Below are positions 37,135 to 46,044 of a stretch of DNA of 64,000 nucleotides, piece by piece. Source of the stretch: Halobacillus faecis (lineage in GTDB: Bacteria; Bacillota; Bacilli; Bacillales; Halobacillaceae); NCBI RefSeq assembly GCF_007991335.1, contig NZ_BJYD01000001.1, positions 45,483 through 109,482 on the forward strand, in the 5' to 3' direction. How positions within the stretch are numbered: the stretch's first letter is position 1; every line of letters begins with the position of its first letter. The position numbers were made by a program, and so were the translations under genes. Below the pieces are notes generated by a model. The model worked only from the letters and a program-made list of their open reading frames with translations. It was not told where the DNA came from and searched no databases.

Positions 37135-38898
37135 ATGTTTAGAAAAACAAAAATCGTTAGTACAATCGGACCTGCTTCTGAGTCTGTAGAAAAATTGACC
37201 CAGCTTATTGAAGCAGGGATGAATGTTGCTCGTTTGAATTTCTCTCACGGAGATTTTGAGGAGCACGGAGCTAGAATTGACAACATCCGTGAAGCTTCTA
37301 AAGCGACAGGAAAGACTGTAGCTATTCTACTTGATACAAAAGGCCCGGAAATTCGTACGGGAATATTGAAAGATGGAGAAGCTTACTTGGAAAAAGGCTC
37401 GACGACTTATGTTTCTATGGATGAAATTGAAGGAGATGCTGAACGCTTCTCTGTTACTTATCCTGGATTGATCAACGATGTTCACCCAGGCTCTAAGATC
37501 TTGTTGGATGATGGCCTTGTTGAACTTCAGGTAGAAGAAATCGACAAAGAGAAAAATGAAATTAAGACGACTGTATTGAACAATGGCCCATTAAAAAACA
37601 AAAAAGGTGTCAATGTTCCTAACGTAAGTGTCAACTTGCCTGGAATTACAGAAAAAGATGCGAAGGATATCGAGTTCGGAATTCAGCAAGGCGTTGACTT
37701 TATCGCTGCATCTTTCGTACGTCGTGCGTCAGATGTCCTGGAAATTAAAGAACTTCTTGAGAAGCATAACGCCAGTCACATTCAAATCATTCCTAAAATC
37801 GAAAACCAAGAAGGTGTCGACAACATCGATGATATTCTTGAAGTCAGCGATGGCTTGATGGTTGCTCGTGGTGACCTTGGTGTCGAAATTCCAGCTGAAG
37901 ATGTACCGCTTGTTCAAAAGCGTTTAATTCGTAAGTGTAATGAAGCAGGTAAGCCTGTCATTACAGCTACTCAGATGCTTGACTCTATGCAACGTAACCC
38001 ACGTCCAACACGTGCAGAAGCGTCAGACGTTGCGAACGCCATCTTTGATGGTACAGATGCTATTATGCTATCAGGTGAAACTGCAGCAGGAGATTACCCT
38101 GTTGAAGCCGTTCAAACCATGCATAACATTGCAAGCAAAACAGAAACAGGCTTAAATCACATGGCTCTATTGCAGGAACGTTCAAAACATAGCGATATGA
38201 CAATCACAGATGCGATCAGTCAATCGGTTACTCATACCGCTATTAATTTGAATGCAGCAGCGATTGTTACACCTACTGAGAGCGGGCACACGGCACGGAT
38301 GATTTCTAAGTACCGTCCAAAAGCCCCGATTGTAGCGATCACTTCTGATGAAGAAGTAAACCGTAAGCTATCACTTGTTTGGGGTGTTTATGCTGTGATG
38401 GGACCTCGCGCTTACTCTACGGATGATATGCTGGACGTTGCTGTTGAACGCAGTCTTGCTTCCGGTCTTGCCATTCGCGGTGACCGTGTAGTCATTACTG
38501 GTGGGGTACCTGTTGGTGAAAGTGGTACGACAAACTTGATGAAAGTACACGTCATTGGAGATGTCCTTGTCAAAGGACAAGGCGTAGGCCAGAAGAGTGC
38601 TTATGGACGTGCTATTGTTACTAAAAATGCACAAGAGGCCATCGACCGCATCGAGGATGGAGACATCCTGGTCACCCAAGGTACTGACCGTGACATGATG
38701 CCAGCCATTGAAAAAGCGGCCGGTATTATTACAATGGAAGGTGGACTTACATCTCACGCAGCTGTTGTAGGATTAAGTCTTGGTATTCCAGTAATTGTTG
38801 GGGTTAATGATGCTCTTGAATTGATCAAGGATGGCTCTGATATTACTATTGATAGTTCACGCGGAGATATTTACGAAGGTCATGCCAGTGTTTTATAA
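37135..38898 (+). CDS. pyk: Pyruvate kinase with C-terminal PEP-utiliser domain
   Basis: Phosphoenolpyruvate to pyruvate with ATP formation. The 587-residue protein holds the barrel motifs [17 protein letters not shown], the catalytic region [13 protein letters not shown] and [11 protein letters not shown]-terminal extension of about 110 residues carries [21 protein letters not shown], the PEP-utiliser mobile domain typical of Bacillus and Geobacillus enzymes but with a threonine where the phosphohistidine enzyme has T-H intact as TSH. AGGAGG precedes the start. Confidence 0.97.
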   Translation: MFRKTKIVSTIGPASESVEKLTQLIEAGMNVARLNFSHGDFEEHGARIDNIREASKATGKTVAILLDTKGPEIRTGILKDGEAYLEKGSTTYVSMDEIEGDAERFSVTYPGLINDVHPGSKILLDDGLVELQVEEIDKEKNEIKTTVLNNGPLKNKKGVNVPNVSVNLPGITEKDAKDIEFGIQQGVDFIAASFVRRASDVLEIKELLEKHNASHIQIIPKIENQEGVDNIDDILEVSDGLMVARGDLGVEIPAEDVPLVQKRLIRKCNEAGKPVITATQMLDSMQRNPRPTRAEASDVANAIFDGTDAIMLSGETAAGDYPVEAVQTMHNIASKTETGLNHMALLQERSKHSDMTITDAISQSVTHTAINLNAAAIVTPTESGHTARMISKYRPKAPIVAITSDEEVNRKLSLVWGVYAVMGPRAYSTDDMLDVAVERSLASGLAIRGDRVVITGGVPVGESGTTNLMKVHVIGDVLVKGQGVGQKSAYGRAIVTKNAQEAIDRIEDGDILVTQGTDRDMMPAIEKAAGIITMEGGLTSHAAVVGLSLGIPVIVGVNDALELIKDGSDITIDSSRGDIYEGHASVL

Positions 38899-38913
38899 GT
38901 AAGAGATCGATTG

Positions 38914-38951
38914 AAAAAGGCAGGGGAGTATTAACTTCCCTGCCTTTTCTT
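38914..38951 (+). terminator. Terminator after pyk
   Basis: AAAAAGGCAGGGGAG/CTTCCCTGCCTTTT with a short loop. Confidence 0.9.
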
Positions 38952-39007
38952 TTCATTGTGTTCTGAAAAAAGGTATAATAGAGGAAATGGAAAGAAGGGA
39001 AGATGCT

Positions 39008-39400
39008 ATGTTTCGTTGGTTATTGCTGTTTATTTTAGTGGTACCCGCATTAGAGATTGGCGTGCTCATATGGACAGGAAACTTAATTGGACCATTATGG
39101 GTCATTTTATTAATTATTATGACGGGTGTGTTAGGTGCATGGCTGGCGAAGAAGCAGGGATTAGAAACGATTAGGAACTTTCAACAGTCCGTACAGTATG
39201 GACAGATGCCTCAAGATACCCTTTTGGATGGTGCCTGTATACTTGTCGGTGGTGCGGTATTGCTTACACCTGGCTTCATCACAGATGCGATTGGTTTTTT
39301 ACTGTTGTTCCCAGCAACCAGACTCCCTATTAAACGCGTGATCCGAAATGCGATTCAAAAAGCCATGCAAAAAGGGACGATTACAATATACAGAAAATAA
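39008..39400 (+). CDS. fxsA: FxsA-family membrane protein
   Basis: A 130-residue protein with three to four hydrophobic segments (FRWLLLFILVVPALEIGVLIW, LWVILLIIMTGVLGAWLA, ILVGGAVLLTPGFITDAIGFLLL) and the FxsA signature region LLTPGFITDAIGFLL. In E. coli FxsA (SuppF) affects phage F exclusion; in Bacillus the function is unknown. GAAGGGAAG precedes the ATG; TATAAT occurs about 30 bp upstream. Confidence 0.9.
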   Translation: MFRWLLLFILVVPALEIGVLIWTGNLIGPLWVILLIIMTGVLGAWLAKKQGLETIRNFQQSVQYGQMPQDTLLDGACILVGGAVLLTPGFITDAIGFLLLFPATRLPIKRVIRNAIQKAMQKGTITIYRK

Positions 39401-39404
39401 ATGC

Positions 39405-39438
39405 AAACTCAGAGATTCATTTCTCTGAGTTTTTTCCT
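39405..39438 (+). terminator. Terminator after fxsA
   Basis: AAACTCAGAGA/TCTCTGAGTTT followed by T-rich sequence. Confidence 0.88.
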
Positions 39439-39482
39439 TTTTCTAATTCTCACTTTCAATTGCACAAAAGCTCTCTATACTT

Positions 39483-39680
39483 GATGACTCAGTTTTGAGG
39501 CTTTTGTCGAGTGGGTGGGTCTGCGGGGGATGCGGTGCCCAACACAAGGTGAGGGCATTTGATGTTGGCACAGGACGTGCCGGACTTAATCGAAATTCCT
39601 CTATTCTTTGAGCCTCTTCGGTATCCGGTTACGGCGCCTAACAAGTGTTGAATACCAACGCTTGAAGTTCTCTCTCTAAA
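39483..39680. repeat. Composite dispersed repeat, two families joined
   Basis: The first 50 bp (GACTCAGTTTTGAGGCTTTT onward) match the left end of the elements at 48.0 and 63.9 kb. The remainder is a different structured sequence with a GGCAC-AGGAC-GTGCC hairpin at 39567-39581, an outer CAACAC/GTGTTG pair and the CGGTATCCGGTTACGGCGCC block shared with 21.2 kb. It fills the gap between fxsA and ytvI. An open antisense frame across it looks like a by-product of the repeat. Confidence 0.6.
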
Positions 39681-39692
39681 TAGAAACAATCG

Positions 39693-40805
39693 TTAGGTTT
39701 TTCCAATGATATATGTCCAAATTTCTTTAGTCACTCCTGTTTTAACTAATGTCTGTATTGTCATGAGCACCATAGGGCTGATCAGCATTCCTAAACCTCC
39801 AAAAAGTTGAAAACCGAGAAAAAGGCTGATGAGAAGGATGATTGGAGGGACTCCGAAATGATCAGCCAGCAATTTTGGTTCTAAAGTTTGTCTTGTGATC
39901 ATGACAATCATATAAAGAATGGATAAACCAATCGTCATCATAAATTCTCCCGTCAGGAATTGATAGATGATCCATGGGATGAAGATGATACCTGTTCCTA
40001 CATAAGGGATGAAATCGACAAGAGCAGCAAGAAATGTTATGGTCAGAGGGTGTGGAGCACCAATAATCAGTAAACCTGTCGCAATGATTGAAGTTGAAAT
40101 CATAACGAGCATGCACTGAGCGCGGATCAGTCCTTTGATGGTTTGGATGAATTCACCACGGAAGATGTACATACGTTCAGCAAGAGCTACGGGGAAGGTT
40201 TTTCTTAAGAACTTCACGATTATATTCCAGTCTTTACATATGAAAAAAGTAGCAAGCAGGGTAATAAAGGTGAAGGCAAAAGAAGATGGCAGCTCTGCAA
40301 GGAAAAGGCCTGTTGCTTCAAGAGCACTGTTTAACAAAGAAAGGCTTGTCTCACTGAATTTCTCCTGGGCCATTCCTAAGTATTCTTCCAATCTTTGTTG
40401 CTGAGTCACACTCAACTTGTCGGTGAATGCCTCTCCCCTTGATACCAGAGGGCTCAAGAGATTCATTGCCCCTTGAGTTAAGTAGTTCGTTAGTAGATAA
40501 AAGTGACCAGGAACCCCAGATGCTAGATATTGAATACCTCGAATAATTTCTGCCACTAATAACACAAAGACTCCACCTGCAAGCCCGCCGAAAATAAACA
40601 GGACTAGCAAAATAGCCGCTCCCCTTGGAATTCGCAACTGTATGGTTAACAATCGAATAAAGGGCTGGAAGAAAAACGATAACACTATAGCAAAAATAAA
40701 TGGCTGCAAGTAGATCCATGAGAAATAAATTAGAAATAGAAGGCTGATTGTGATAAGTACAACGAAAATAATGCGCAGGAACACTTGCAATATTTGGTTA
40801 TTCAT
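39693..40805 (-). CDS. ytvI: AI-2E family transporter / sporulation integral membrane protein YtvI
   Basis: A 370-residue membrane protein of the UPF0118/AI-2E permease family with about eight transmembrane segments; B. subtilis YtvI has 371 aa. The conserved C-terminal region PKLLADHFGVPPIILLISLFLGFQLFGGLG is present. The product may export or exchange small solutes; relatives include Na+/H+ antiporters. The ATG used has GGGGAGGTGG upstream, and an upstream ATG 22 codons earlier does not. Confidence 0.88.
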   Translation of the reverse strand: MNNQILQVFLRIIFVVLITISLLFLIYFSWIYLQPFIFAIVLSFFFQPFIRLLTIQLRIPRGAAILLVLFIFGGLAGGVFVLLVAEIIRGIQYLASGVPGHFYLLTNYLTQGAMNLLSPLVSRGEAFTDKLSVTQQQRLEEYLGMAQEKFSETSLSLLNSALEATGLFLAELPSSFAFTFITLLATFFICKDWNIIVKFLRKTFPVALAERMYIFRGEFIQTIKGLIRAQCMLVMISTSIIATGLLIIGAPHPLTITFLAALVDFIPYVGTGIIFIPWIIYQFLTGEFMMTIGLSILYMIVMITRQTLEPKLLADHFGVPPIILLISLFLGFQLFGGLGMLISPMVLMTIQTLVKTGVTKEIWTYIIGKT

Positions 40806-40938
40806 ATCATCCACCTCCCCTGCGTAAAAAGAGTTCGAGATTTGATCGGACAATGAATCTGGAGCTATCAATGATTATATATTCCTAACAATCAGGTAGG
40901 AATATTCGATAAAATCCTGCAAAATTAAACGGTTTCAA

Positions 40939-40967
40939 TTCACATTCTCTTCAGAATACTTTATAAT
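40939..40967 (+). promoter_or_regulatory. SigA promoter of citZ
   Basis: TTCACA, 17 bp, TATAAT; nearly consensus. Confidence 0.75.
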
Positions 40968-41009
40968 TGTCTGTGGGGTAGTTTTCCTATAAAGCTAAAT
41001 AAGCAAATA

Positions 41010-41023
41010 GTAAAGCGTTTTCT
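41010..41023 (+). promoter_or_regulatory. cre-like CcpA site in the citZ leader
   Basis: GTAAAGCGTTTTCT agrees with cre except at the first two positions. It lies about 40 bp after the predicted start, where CcpA would act as a road block. B. subtilis citZ is CcpA-repressed. A weaker cre-like sequence is at 40924-40937. Confidence 0.5.
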
Positions 41024-41071
41024 TATCGAGAATGTCAAGAAAAATGGAATTTTTTGAAAGGGAGAGATTGT

Positions 41072-42190
41072 ATGTCATCATCAACTAAAGGTCTTGAAGG
41101 AATTACAGCAACTGAATCATCCATAAGTTCTATCATCGACGATAAACTGACATATGTCGGATATGATATCGATGACCTGGCCGATCATTCCAGTTTTGAA
41201 GAGGTTGTCTATCTTCTCTGGAATCAGAAGCTACCTAAAAAAGAAGAATTAGATGCTTTTAAAGAAGAACTTATTTCAAATATGGACATTCCGACTGAGG
41301 TTGTCGATCATCTGAAGTCTTATGATCTATCGACAGTACACCCTATGGCTGCTTTACGTACGGCTGTTTCTATGCTTGGACTTTATGATTCTGAGTCTGA
41401 TGTCATGGAAGAGGAAGCGAATAAACGAAAAGCGCTGCGTTTACAAGCGAAAATTCCTACGGTTGTAACTGCATTTGCTCGTATCCGTAAAGGAGAAGAG
41501 CCGGTTTCACCTAAAAAAGATTTAAGTTTTGCAGGAAATTTCCTTTATATGCTTAACGGAAAAGACCCGGAAGATTTAGAAGTAGAAGCCTTTAACAAAG
41601 CACTTGTCCTTCATGCCGATCATGAACTGAATGCATCTACTTTTACAGCCCGTGTTTGTGTGGCTACGCTCTCTGATGTGTATTCTGGAGTGACGGCGGC
41701 AATCGGAGCTTTGAAAGGTCCATTGCATGGTGGTGCAAATGAACGCGTTATGAAGATGCTGACCGAAATTGGAAGCGTAGAGAACGCGATTCCTGCCATT
41801 GAGAAAAAACTTGAAAATAAAGAAAAAATCATGGGTATGGGGCACCGTGTCTACCGTTCAGGAGATCCACGTGCAAAACACTTGAAAGAAATGTCCCGTG
41901 AATTGACAGGACTTACAGGTCACTCCAAATACTATGAAATGTCTATTAAAATTGAGGACTATATCAAAGAGAATAAAGGTCTTCCAGCGAACGTGGACTT
42001 TTATTCAGCTTCTGTTTATCATAGTCTTGGAATCGATCACGATATTTTTACACCAATCTTTGCCGTTTCCCGTGTATCCGGCTGGTTGGCGCATATTCTC
42101 GAGCAGTACTCCAACAATCGTCTGATTCGTCCACGTGCTGAATACGTAGGACCTAAAGGCCAAAGCTATACACCAATTGAGGATCGATAA
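41072..42190 (+). CDS. citZ: Citrate synthase II
   Basis: Condenses oxaloacetate and acetyl-CoA to citrate. The 372-residue protein has the same length as B. subtilis CitZ. The catalytic residues lie in HADHELNAST (His), MGMGHRVYRSGDPRAK (His) and NVDFYSASVYHSLG (Asp). GAAAGGGAG precedes the ATG. It heads the citZ-icd-mdh set. A weak GC hairpin (GCCGG-TACG-CCGGC) follows the stop but its T-run is displaced. Confidence 0.97.
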   Translation: MSSSTKGLEGITATESSISSIIDDKLTYVGYDIDDLADHSSFEEVVYLLWNQKLPKKEELDAFKEELISNMDIPTEVVDHLKSYDLSTVHPMAALRTAVSMLGLYDSESDVMEEEANKRKALRLQAKIPTVVTAFARIRKGEEPVSPKKDLSFAGNFLYMLNGKDPEDLEVEAFNKALVLHADHELNASTFTARVCVATLSDVYSGVTAAIGALKGPLHGGANERVMKMLTEIGSVENAIPAIEKKLENKEKIMGMGHRVYRSGDPRAKHLKEMSRELTGLTGHSKYYEMSIKIEDYIKENKGLPANVDFYSASVYHSLGIDHDIFTPIFAVSRVSGWLAHILEQYSNNRLIRPRAEYVGPKGQSYTPIEDR

Positions 42191-42300
42191 GAGAGCAGCC
42201 GGTACGCCGGCAAGCCTCCCTTTTTATTCAACTTATTTTAACGTATGATAGAAAAGGATGATCCATCCATATTTCTTACAAAATATTAGGAGGGTTTATT

Positions 42301-43575
42301 GTGACACAAGCACAAAAAATTACAGTAGAACAAAACGGAACACTAAATGTACCAGAGCGTCCGGTTATTCCTTACATCGAAGGTGATGGAATCGGTCCTG
42401 ATATTTGGGCAGCCGCTAGCCGTGTGATCGAAGCTGCCGTTGATAAAGCATATAATAGTGAGAAATCCATCGAGTGGAAAGAAGTACTTGCTGGTCAGAA
42501 AGCTTATGATGAAACTGGTGAGTGGCTTCCAGAAGCAACTCTGGATACAATCAGAGATTACAAGATTGCAATCAAAGGTCCTTTGACGACTCCAATTGGT
42601 GGCGGAATTCGTTCATTGAACGTAGCTCTTCGTCAAGAGTTGGACTTGTTTACATGCCTGCGTCCTGTACGCTACTTCGAAGGTGTACCTTCCCCGGTTA
42701 AGCGTCCAGAAGACACAGATATGGCAATCTTCCGTGAAAACACTGAAGATATTTATGCAGGTATCGAGTGGCAAAAAGGAACACCTGAAGTGAAGAAAGT
42801 GATCGACTTCCTTCAAAATGAAATGGGTGTACATAACATTCGTTTCCCTGAAACTTCCGGAATCGGAATTAAGCCGGTATCCGAAGAAGGTACGAAGCGA
42901 TTAGTTCGTGCAGCAATTGATTATGCATTGAACGAAGGACGTAAAAACGTCACGCTCGTACACAAAGGAAACATTATGAAGTTCACAGAGGGCTCCTTTA
43001 AGGCTTGGGGTTATGAAGTTGCTGAAGAGGAGTATGGTGATAAAGTATTTACATGGGCAGAATATGACCGCATTGTAGAAAAAGAAGGCAAAGACGCTGC
43101 AAACAAAGCTCAGGATGCAGCAGAAGCTGAAGGTAAGATCATCGTGAAAGATGCGATTGCAGATATCTTCCTTCAACAGATCCTTACTCGTCCGAAAGAG
43201 TTCGATGTTGTTGCAACGATGAACCTGAATGGTGATTATATTTCTGATGCACTTGCTGCACAAGTGGGTGGAATTGGAATTGCTCCAGGTGCAAACATCA
43301 ACTTCGAAACAGGACACGCGATCTTTGAAGCGACACATGGTACAGCTCCGAAGTATGCTGGTCTTGATAAAGTGAATCCATCTTCTGTTATCCTTTCTGG
43401 TGTGCTTATGCTTGAGCACCTTGGTTGGAGAGAAGCGGCTGATTTAATCACGAAATCTATGGACAAAACAATCGGAAGTAAAGTTGTCACATATGATTTC
43501 GCTCGTATGATGGAAGGCGCAACAGAAGTGAAATGCTCTGAGTTCGGTGATGAACTGATTAAGAATATGGACTAA
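42301..43575 (+). CDS. icd: Isocitrate dehydrogenase (NADP)
   Basis: Isocitrate to 2-oxoglutarate and CO2. The 424-residue protein has the N-terminal [11 protein letters not shown], the substrate loop [24 protein letters not shown] (Ser in GGIRSLN) and the NADP region [19 protein letters not shown]. Length matches B. subtilis Icd (423 aa). AGGAGGG precedes the GTG start. In B. subtilis icd also has its own promoter; none is clear here. Confidence 0.97.
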   Translation: MTQAQKITVEQNGTLNVPERPVIPYIEGDGIGPDIWAAASRVIEAAVDKAYNSEKSIEWKEVLAGQKAYDETGEWLPEATLDTIRDYKIAIKGPLTTPIGGGIRSLNVALRQELDLFTCLRPVRYFEGVPSPVKRPEDTDMAIFRENTEDIYAGIEWQKGTPEVKKVIDFLQNEMGVHNIRFPETSGIGIKPVSEEGTKRLVRAAIDYALNEGRKNVTLVHKGNIMKFTEGSFKAWGYEVAEEEYGDKVFTWAEYDRIVEKEGKDAANKAQDAAEAEGKIIVKDAIADIFLQQILTRPKEFDVVATMNLNGDYISDALAAQVGGIGIAPGANINFETGHAIFEATHGTAPKYAGLDKVNPSSVILSGVLMLEHLGWREAADLITKSMDKTIGSKVVTYDFARMMEGATEVKCSEFGDELIKNMD

Positions 43576-43595
43576 TCAATAAGGGAGAGTGGGTC

Positions 43596-44537
43596 ATGAT
43601 GGCTATTCGTAGAAACAAAGTATCCGTAATCGGTGCTGGTTTCACTGGTGCTACGACAGCGCTTATGCTCGCACAAAAAGAGCTGGGAGATGTTGTACTC
43701 GTTGATATTCCCGATATGGAAGATCCAACGAAAGGAAAAGCTCTGGACATGTTGGAAGCGAGTCCTGTTCAGGGATTTGATGCGAAGGTTACTGGAACTT
43801 CTGACTATAAGGATACGAAAGATTCAGACCTTGTCATCATCACTGCAGGGATTGCTCGTAAGCCTGGTATGAGTCGTGATGATCTAGTCAATACAAATTC
43901 AAAGATCATGAAGAGTGTGACTAAAGAGATCGTCAAAAACTCTCCAGATTGTTTTATCGTTGTATTGACAAACCCTGTTGATGCCATGACTTATTCAGTA
44001 TTCCAGGAAGCTGGTTTACCTAAGAATCGTGTCATCGGGCAGTCCGGCGTTCTAGATACAGCCCGCTTCCGCACGTTTGTTGCTGAAGAACTTAATGTAT
44101 CCATCAAAGACGTCACAGGCTTTGTCCTGGGTGGTCACGGTGATGATATGGTCCCACTTACACGTTATTCTTTCGCCGGCGGCATTCCTTTAGAGAAATT
44201 AATCTCAAAAGAACGTTTAGATGCGATTGTAGAAAGAACGCGTAAAGGTGGAGGAGAAATCGTAGGTCTTCTTGGAAATGGAAGCGCCTATTATGCACCT
44301 GCTGCTTCGTTAGTTCAAATGGCAGAAGCAATCTTGAAAGATCAGCGTCGAATTCTTCCTTCCATTGCCTATTTAGAAGGTGAATATGGATATGATGGAA
44401 TCTATCTAGGAGTTCCTACGATCCTTGGTGGAAATGGAATTGAAGAGGTCATTGAGCTTGAACTGACAGAAGAAGAAAAACAGCAGTTGGATAAATCGGC
44501 GGATTCTGTTAAAAATGTATTGAATGTATTAAAATAA
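43596..44537 (+). CDS. mdh: Malate dehydrogenase
   Basis: NAD-dependent malate/oxaloacetate interconversion. The 313-residue LDH-type enzyme has [43 protein letters not shown] and the catalytic histidine in [12 protein letters not shown]. Arginine instead of glutamine in the ARKPGMSR loop marks malate rather than lactate specificity. AGGGAGAGTGGG precedes two adjacent ATG codons; the first is used. A strong terminator follows. Confidence 0.97.
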   Translation: MMAIRRNKVSVIGAGFTGATTALMLAQKELGDVVLVDIPDMEDPTKGKALDMLEASPVQGFDAKVTGTSDYKDTKDSDLVIITAGIARKPGMSRDDLVNTNSKIMKSVTKEIVKNSPDCFIVVLTNPVDAMTYSVFQEAGLPKNRVIGQSGVLDTARFRTFVAEELNVSIKDVTGFVLGGHGDDMVPLTRYSFAGGIPLEKLISKERLDAIVERTRKGGGEIVGLLGNGSAYYAPAASLVQMAEAILKDQRRILPSIAYLEGEYGYDGIYLGVPTILGGNGIEEVIELELTEEEKQQLDKSADSVKNVLNVLK

Positions 44538-44542
44538 AGAAG

Positions 44543-44579
44543 AAGGGATTCGGGGGGAACCCTCGAATCCCTTTTTTAA
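44543..44579 (+). terminator. Terminator after mdh
   Basis: AAGGGATTCG/CGAATCCCTT over an 11-base loop, followed by TTTTTT. Confidence 0.9.
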
Positions 44580-44586
44580 ACGGTGA

Positions 44587-44600
44587 AGAAAACGTTTACA
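44587..44600 (+). promoter_or_regulatory. cre site before the MaoC-like gene
   Basis: AGAAAACGTTTACA matches the cre consensus at 13 of 14 positions. It lies between the mdh terminator and the ribosome binding site of the next gene. Confidence 0.65.
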
Positions 44601-44612
44601 AGAGGTGAGGAT

Positions 44613-45089
44613 ATGTTAGGCAAAAAAAGAAAGCTTGGAAAGAAGATCAATGATATAAAAACGGGCGAAAAATTCACAACTTCTTTTACAGTCGAAGACC
44701 GTGATCTACTCATGTACCTAGGTTTGACCGATGATGCAAATCCTTTGTACATCCAGCATGATTATGCTTCGCAGACTCCTTTTAAGCGTCCGGTAGTACC
44801 GACAGTTATGGTGTTTGGTATGGTGTCTTCTATTGTGTCCATGCATTTACCAGGTCCAGGTAGTCACATTATTCAGCAAAACCTAGAATACCCTAAGCCT
44901 GTTTATCATTATGCAGATGTTCGTTTTCATGCCGAAGTGACAGCTATCCATAAAGAAGACCATCAAGTTGAACTTCAAGTAGTAGGATATGATGAGGAAG
45001 GCGACGAGGTTGTGAAAGGTACACTGATCGTTCAACCCCCATATGAGCCCGATTCTATGAATTCAATCTCGTTGGAAAACTTTTATTAA
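44613..45089 (+). CDS. MaoC-like hotdog dehydratase family protein
   Basis: A 158-residue protein with a MaoC/hotdog fold: FTTSFTVEDRDLLMYLGLTDDANPLY and FKRPVVPTVMVFGMVSSIVSMHLPGPGS resemble (R)-specific enoyl-CoA hydratases, but the catalytic D-x4-H is replaced (DDANPLYIQHDYA). Substrate unknown; probably an acyl thioester. AGAGGTGAGG precedes the chosen ATG, giving the N-terminus MLGKKRKLGKK. It is inserted between mdh and phoP, which are adjacent in B. subtilis, and carries a near-perfect cre site upstream. Confidence 0.78.
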   Translation: MLGKKRKLGKKINDIKTGEKFTTSFTVEDRDLLMYLGLTDDANPLYIQHDYASQTPFKRPVVPTVMVFGMVSSIVSMHLPGPGSHIIQQNLEYPKPVYHYADVRFHAEVTAIHKEDHQVELQVVGYDEEGDEVVKGTLIVQPPYEPDSMNSISLENFY

Positions 45090-45128
45090 ATTTGGAAGTG
45101 TCTTTTAGTTTTTACTCCATACCACAAG

Positions 45129-45166
45129 CCGCTTGGACTCAAAAGAGACCAGTGGCTTTTTCTCTT
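45129..45166 (+). terminator. Possible terminator after the MaoC-like gene
   Basis: AGCCGCTTGG/CCAGTGGCT imperfect stem followed by TTTTTCTCTTTTC. Confidence 0.6.
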
Positions 45167-45348
45167 TTCTATATACCTCTAGAGATCGTAGCACCACCTG
45201 CTTCTTTTTCCTATTCGTTTAAGATTCTTTAAGCGGATGAAAAAGAGCTTAGTGTCTATATTAAGATTAAGTAAAAATGGTAAAGATCCGTATTCAAATT
45301 GTAAACTTCATTGTATGATGAAAGTAACTTGTAGTAGAGGTGATGGCA

Positions 45349-46044
45349 TTGGAACAAAAAATTCTAATCGTAGATGATGAGGAGTCTATTGTAACTTTAT
45401 TAAAATATAATATTGATCAAGCCGGATATGAGACAGATGTGGCCTATAACGGGACGGATGCTCTTGAAAAAGCATCGAAAGATCACTTTGATTTAATTGT
45501 TCTTGACGTCATGCTTCCAGGGATGGATGGTATGGAAGTCTGTAAGAAATTAAGGCAAATGCAAGTGAATACTCCTGTTCTAATGTTGACAGCAAAAGAC
45601 GATGAATTTGATAAAGTTCTTGGTCTTGAGCTTGGCGCAGACGACTATCTGACCAAACCATTCAGTCCTAGAGAGGTCGTAGCTAGAATCAAAGCGATCT
45701 TAAGAAGAATGGTTAGAGAAAATGCTGTAAACGATCAAAAGATCATCCAGATTGCCGATCTATCTATTTACCCCGAACAATACGAAGCAACAATAAAGGA
45801 CGAGCCTTTAACGTTTACTCCTAAAGAATTTGAACTTCTCCTGTACCTTGCACAAAACTTAGGCCGTGTTCTTTCAAGGGACCAACTTTTAAGTGCCGTA
45901 TGGAATTATGATTTTGCCGGTGACACTCGTATTGTCGATGTTCATGTTAGCCATTTACGTGAGAAAATTGAACCTGAGACGAAAAAGCCAGTGTATATAA
46001 AAACGATACGCGGTCTCGGTTATAAGATGGAGGAACCTAAGTAA
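45349..46044 (+). CDS. phoP: Response regulator PhoP
   Basis: OmpR-type regulator of the phosphate-starvation response. The 231-residue protein has a receiver domain with acidic pocket DDEE, phosphorylation aspartate in LIVLDVMLPGMDG and the conserved lysine in DYLTKPFSPRE, then an OmpR winged helix. The TTG is chosen as start because GAGGTG lies six bases before it; an ATG two codons earlier overlaps that site. The stop abuts the phoR start. Confidence 0.94.
   Translation: MEQKILIVDDEESIVTLLKYNIDQAGYETDVAYNGTDALEKASKDHFDLIVLDVMLPGMDGMEVCKKLRQMQVNTPVLMLTAKDDEFDKVLGLELGADDYLTKPFSPREVVARIKAILRRMVRENAVNDQKIIQIADLSIYPEQYEATIKDEPLTFTPKEFELLLYLAQNLGRVLSRDQLLSAVWNYDFAGDTRIVDVHVSHLREKIEPETKKPVYIKTIRGLGYKMEEPK

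Noticed and set aside
39489..39689. Open frame of 66 codons on the minus strand between fxsA and ytvI
   Set aside because: It lies wholly inside the composite repeat, has no binding site and its sequence reflects the repeat arms; treated as non-coding.
42190..42230. GCCGG-TACG-CCGGC hairpin between citZ and icd
   Set aside because: Only five base pairs and the T-run begins nine bases later; may be a partial terminator but not convincing.
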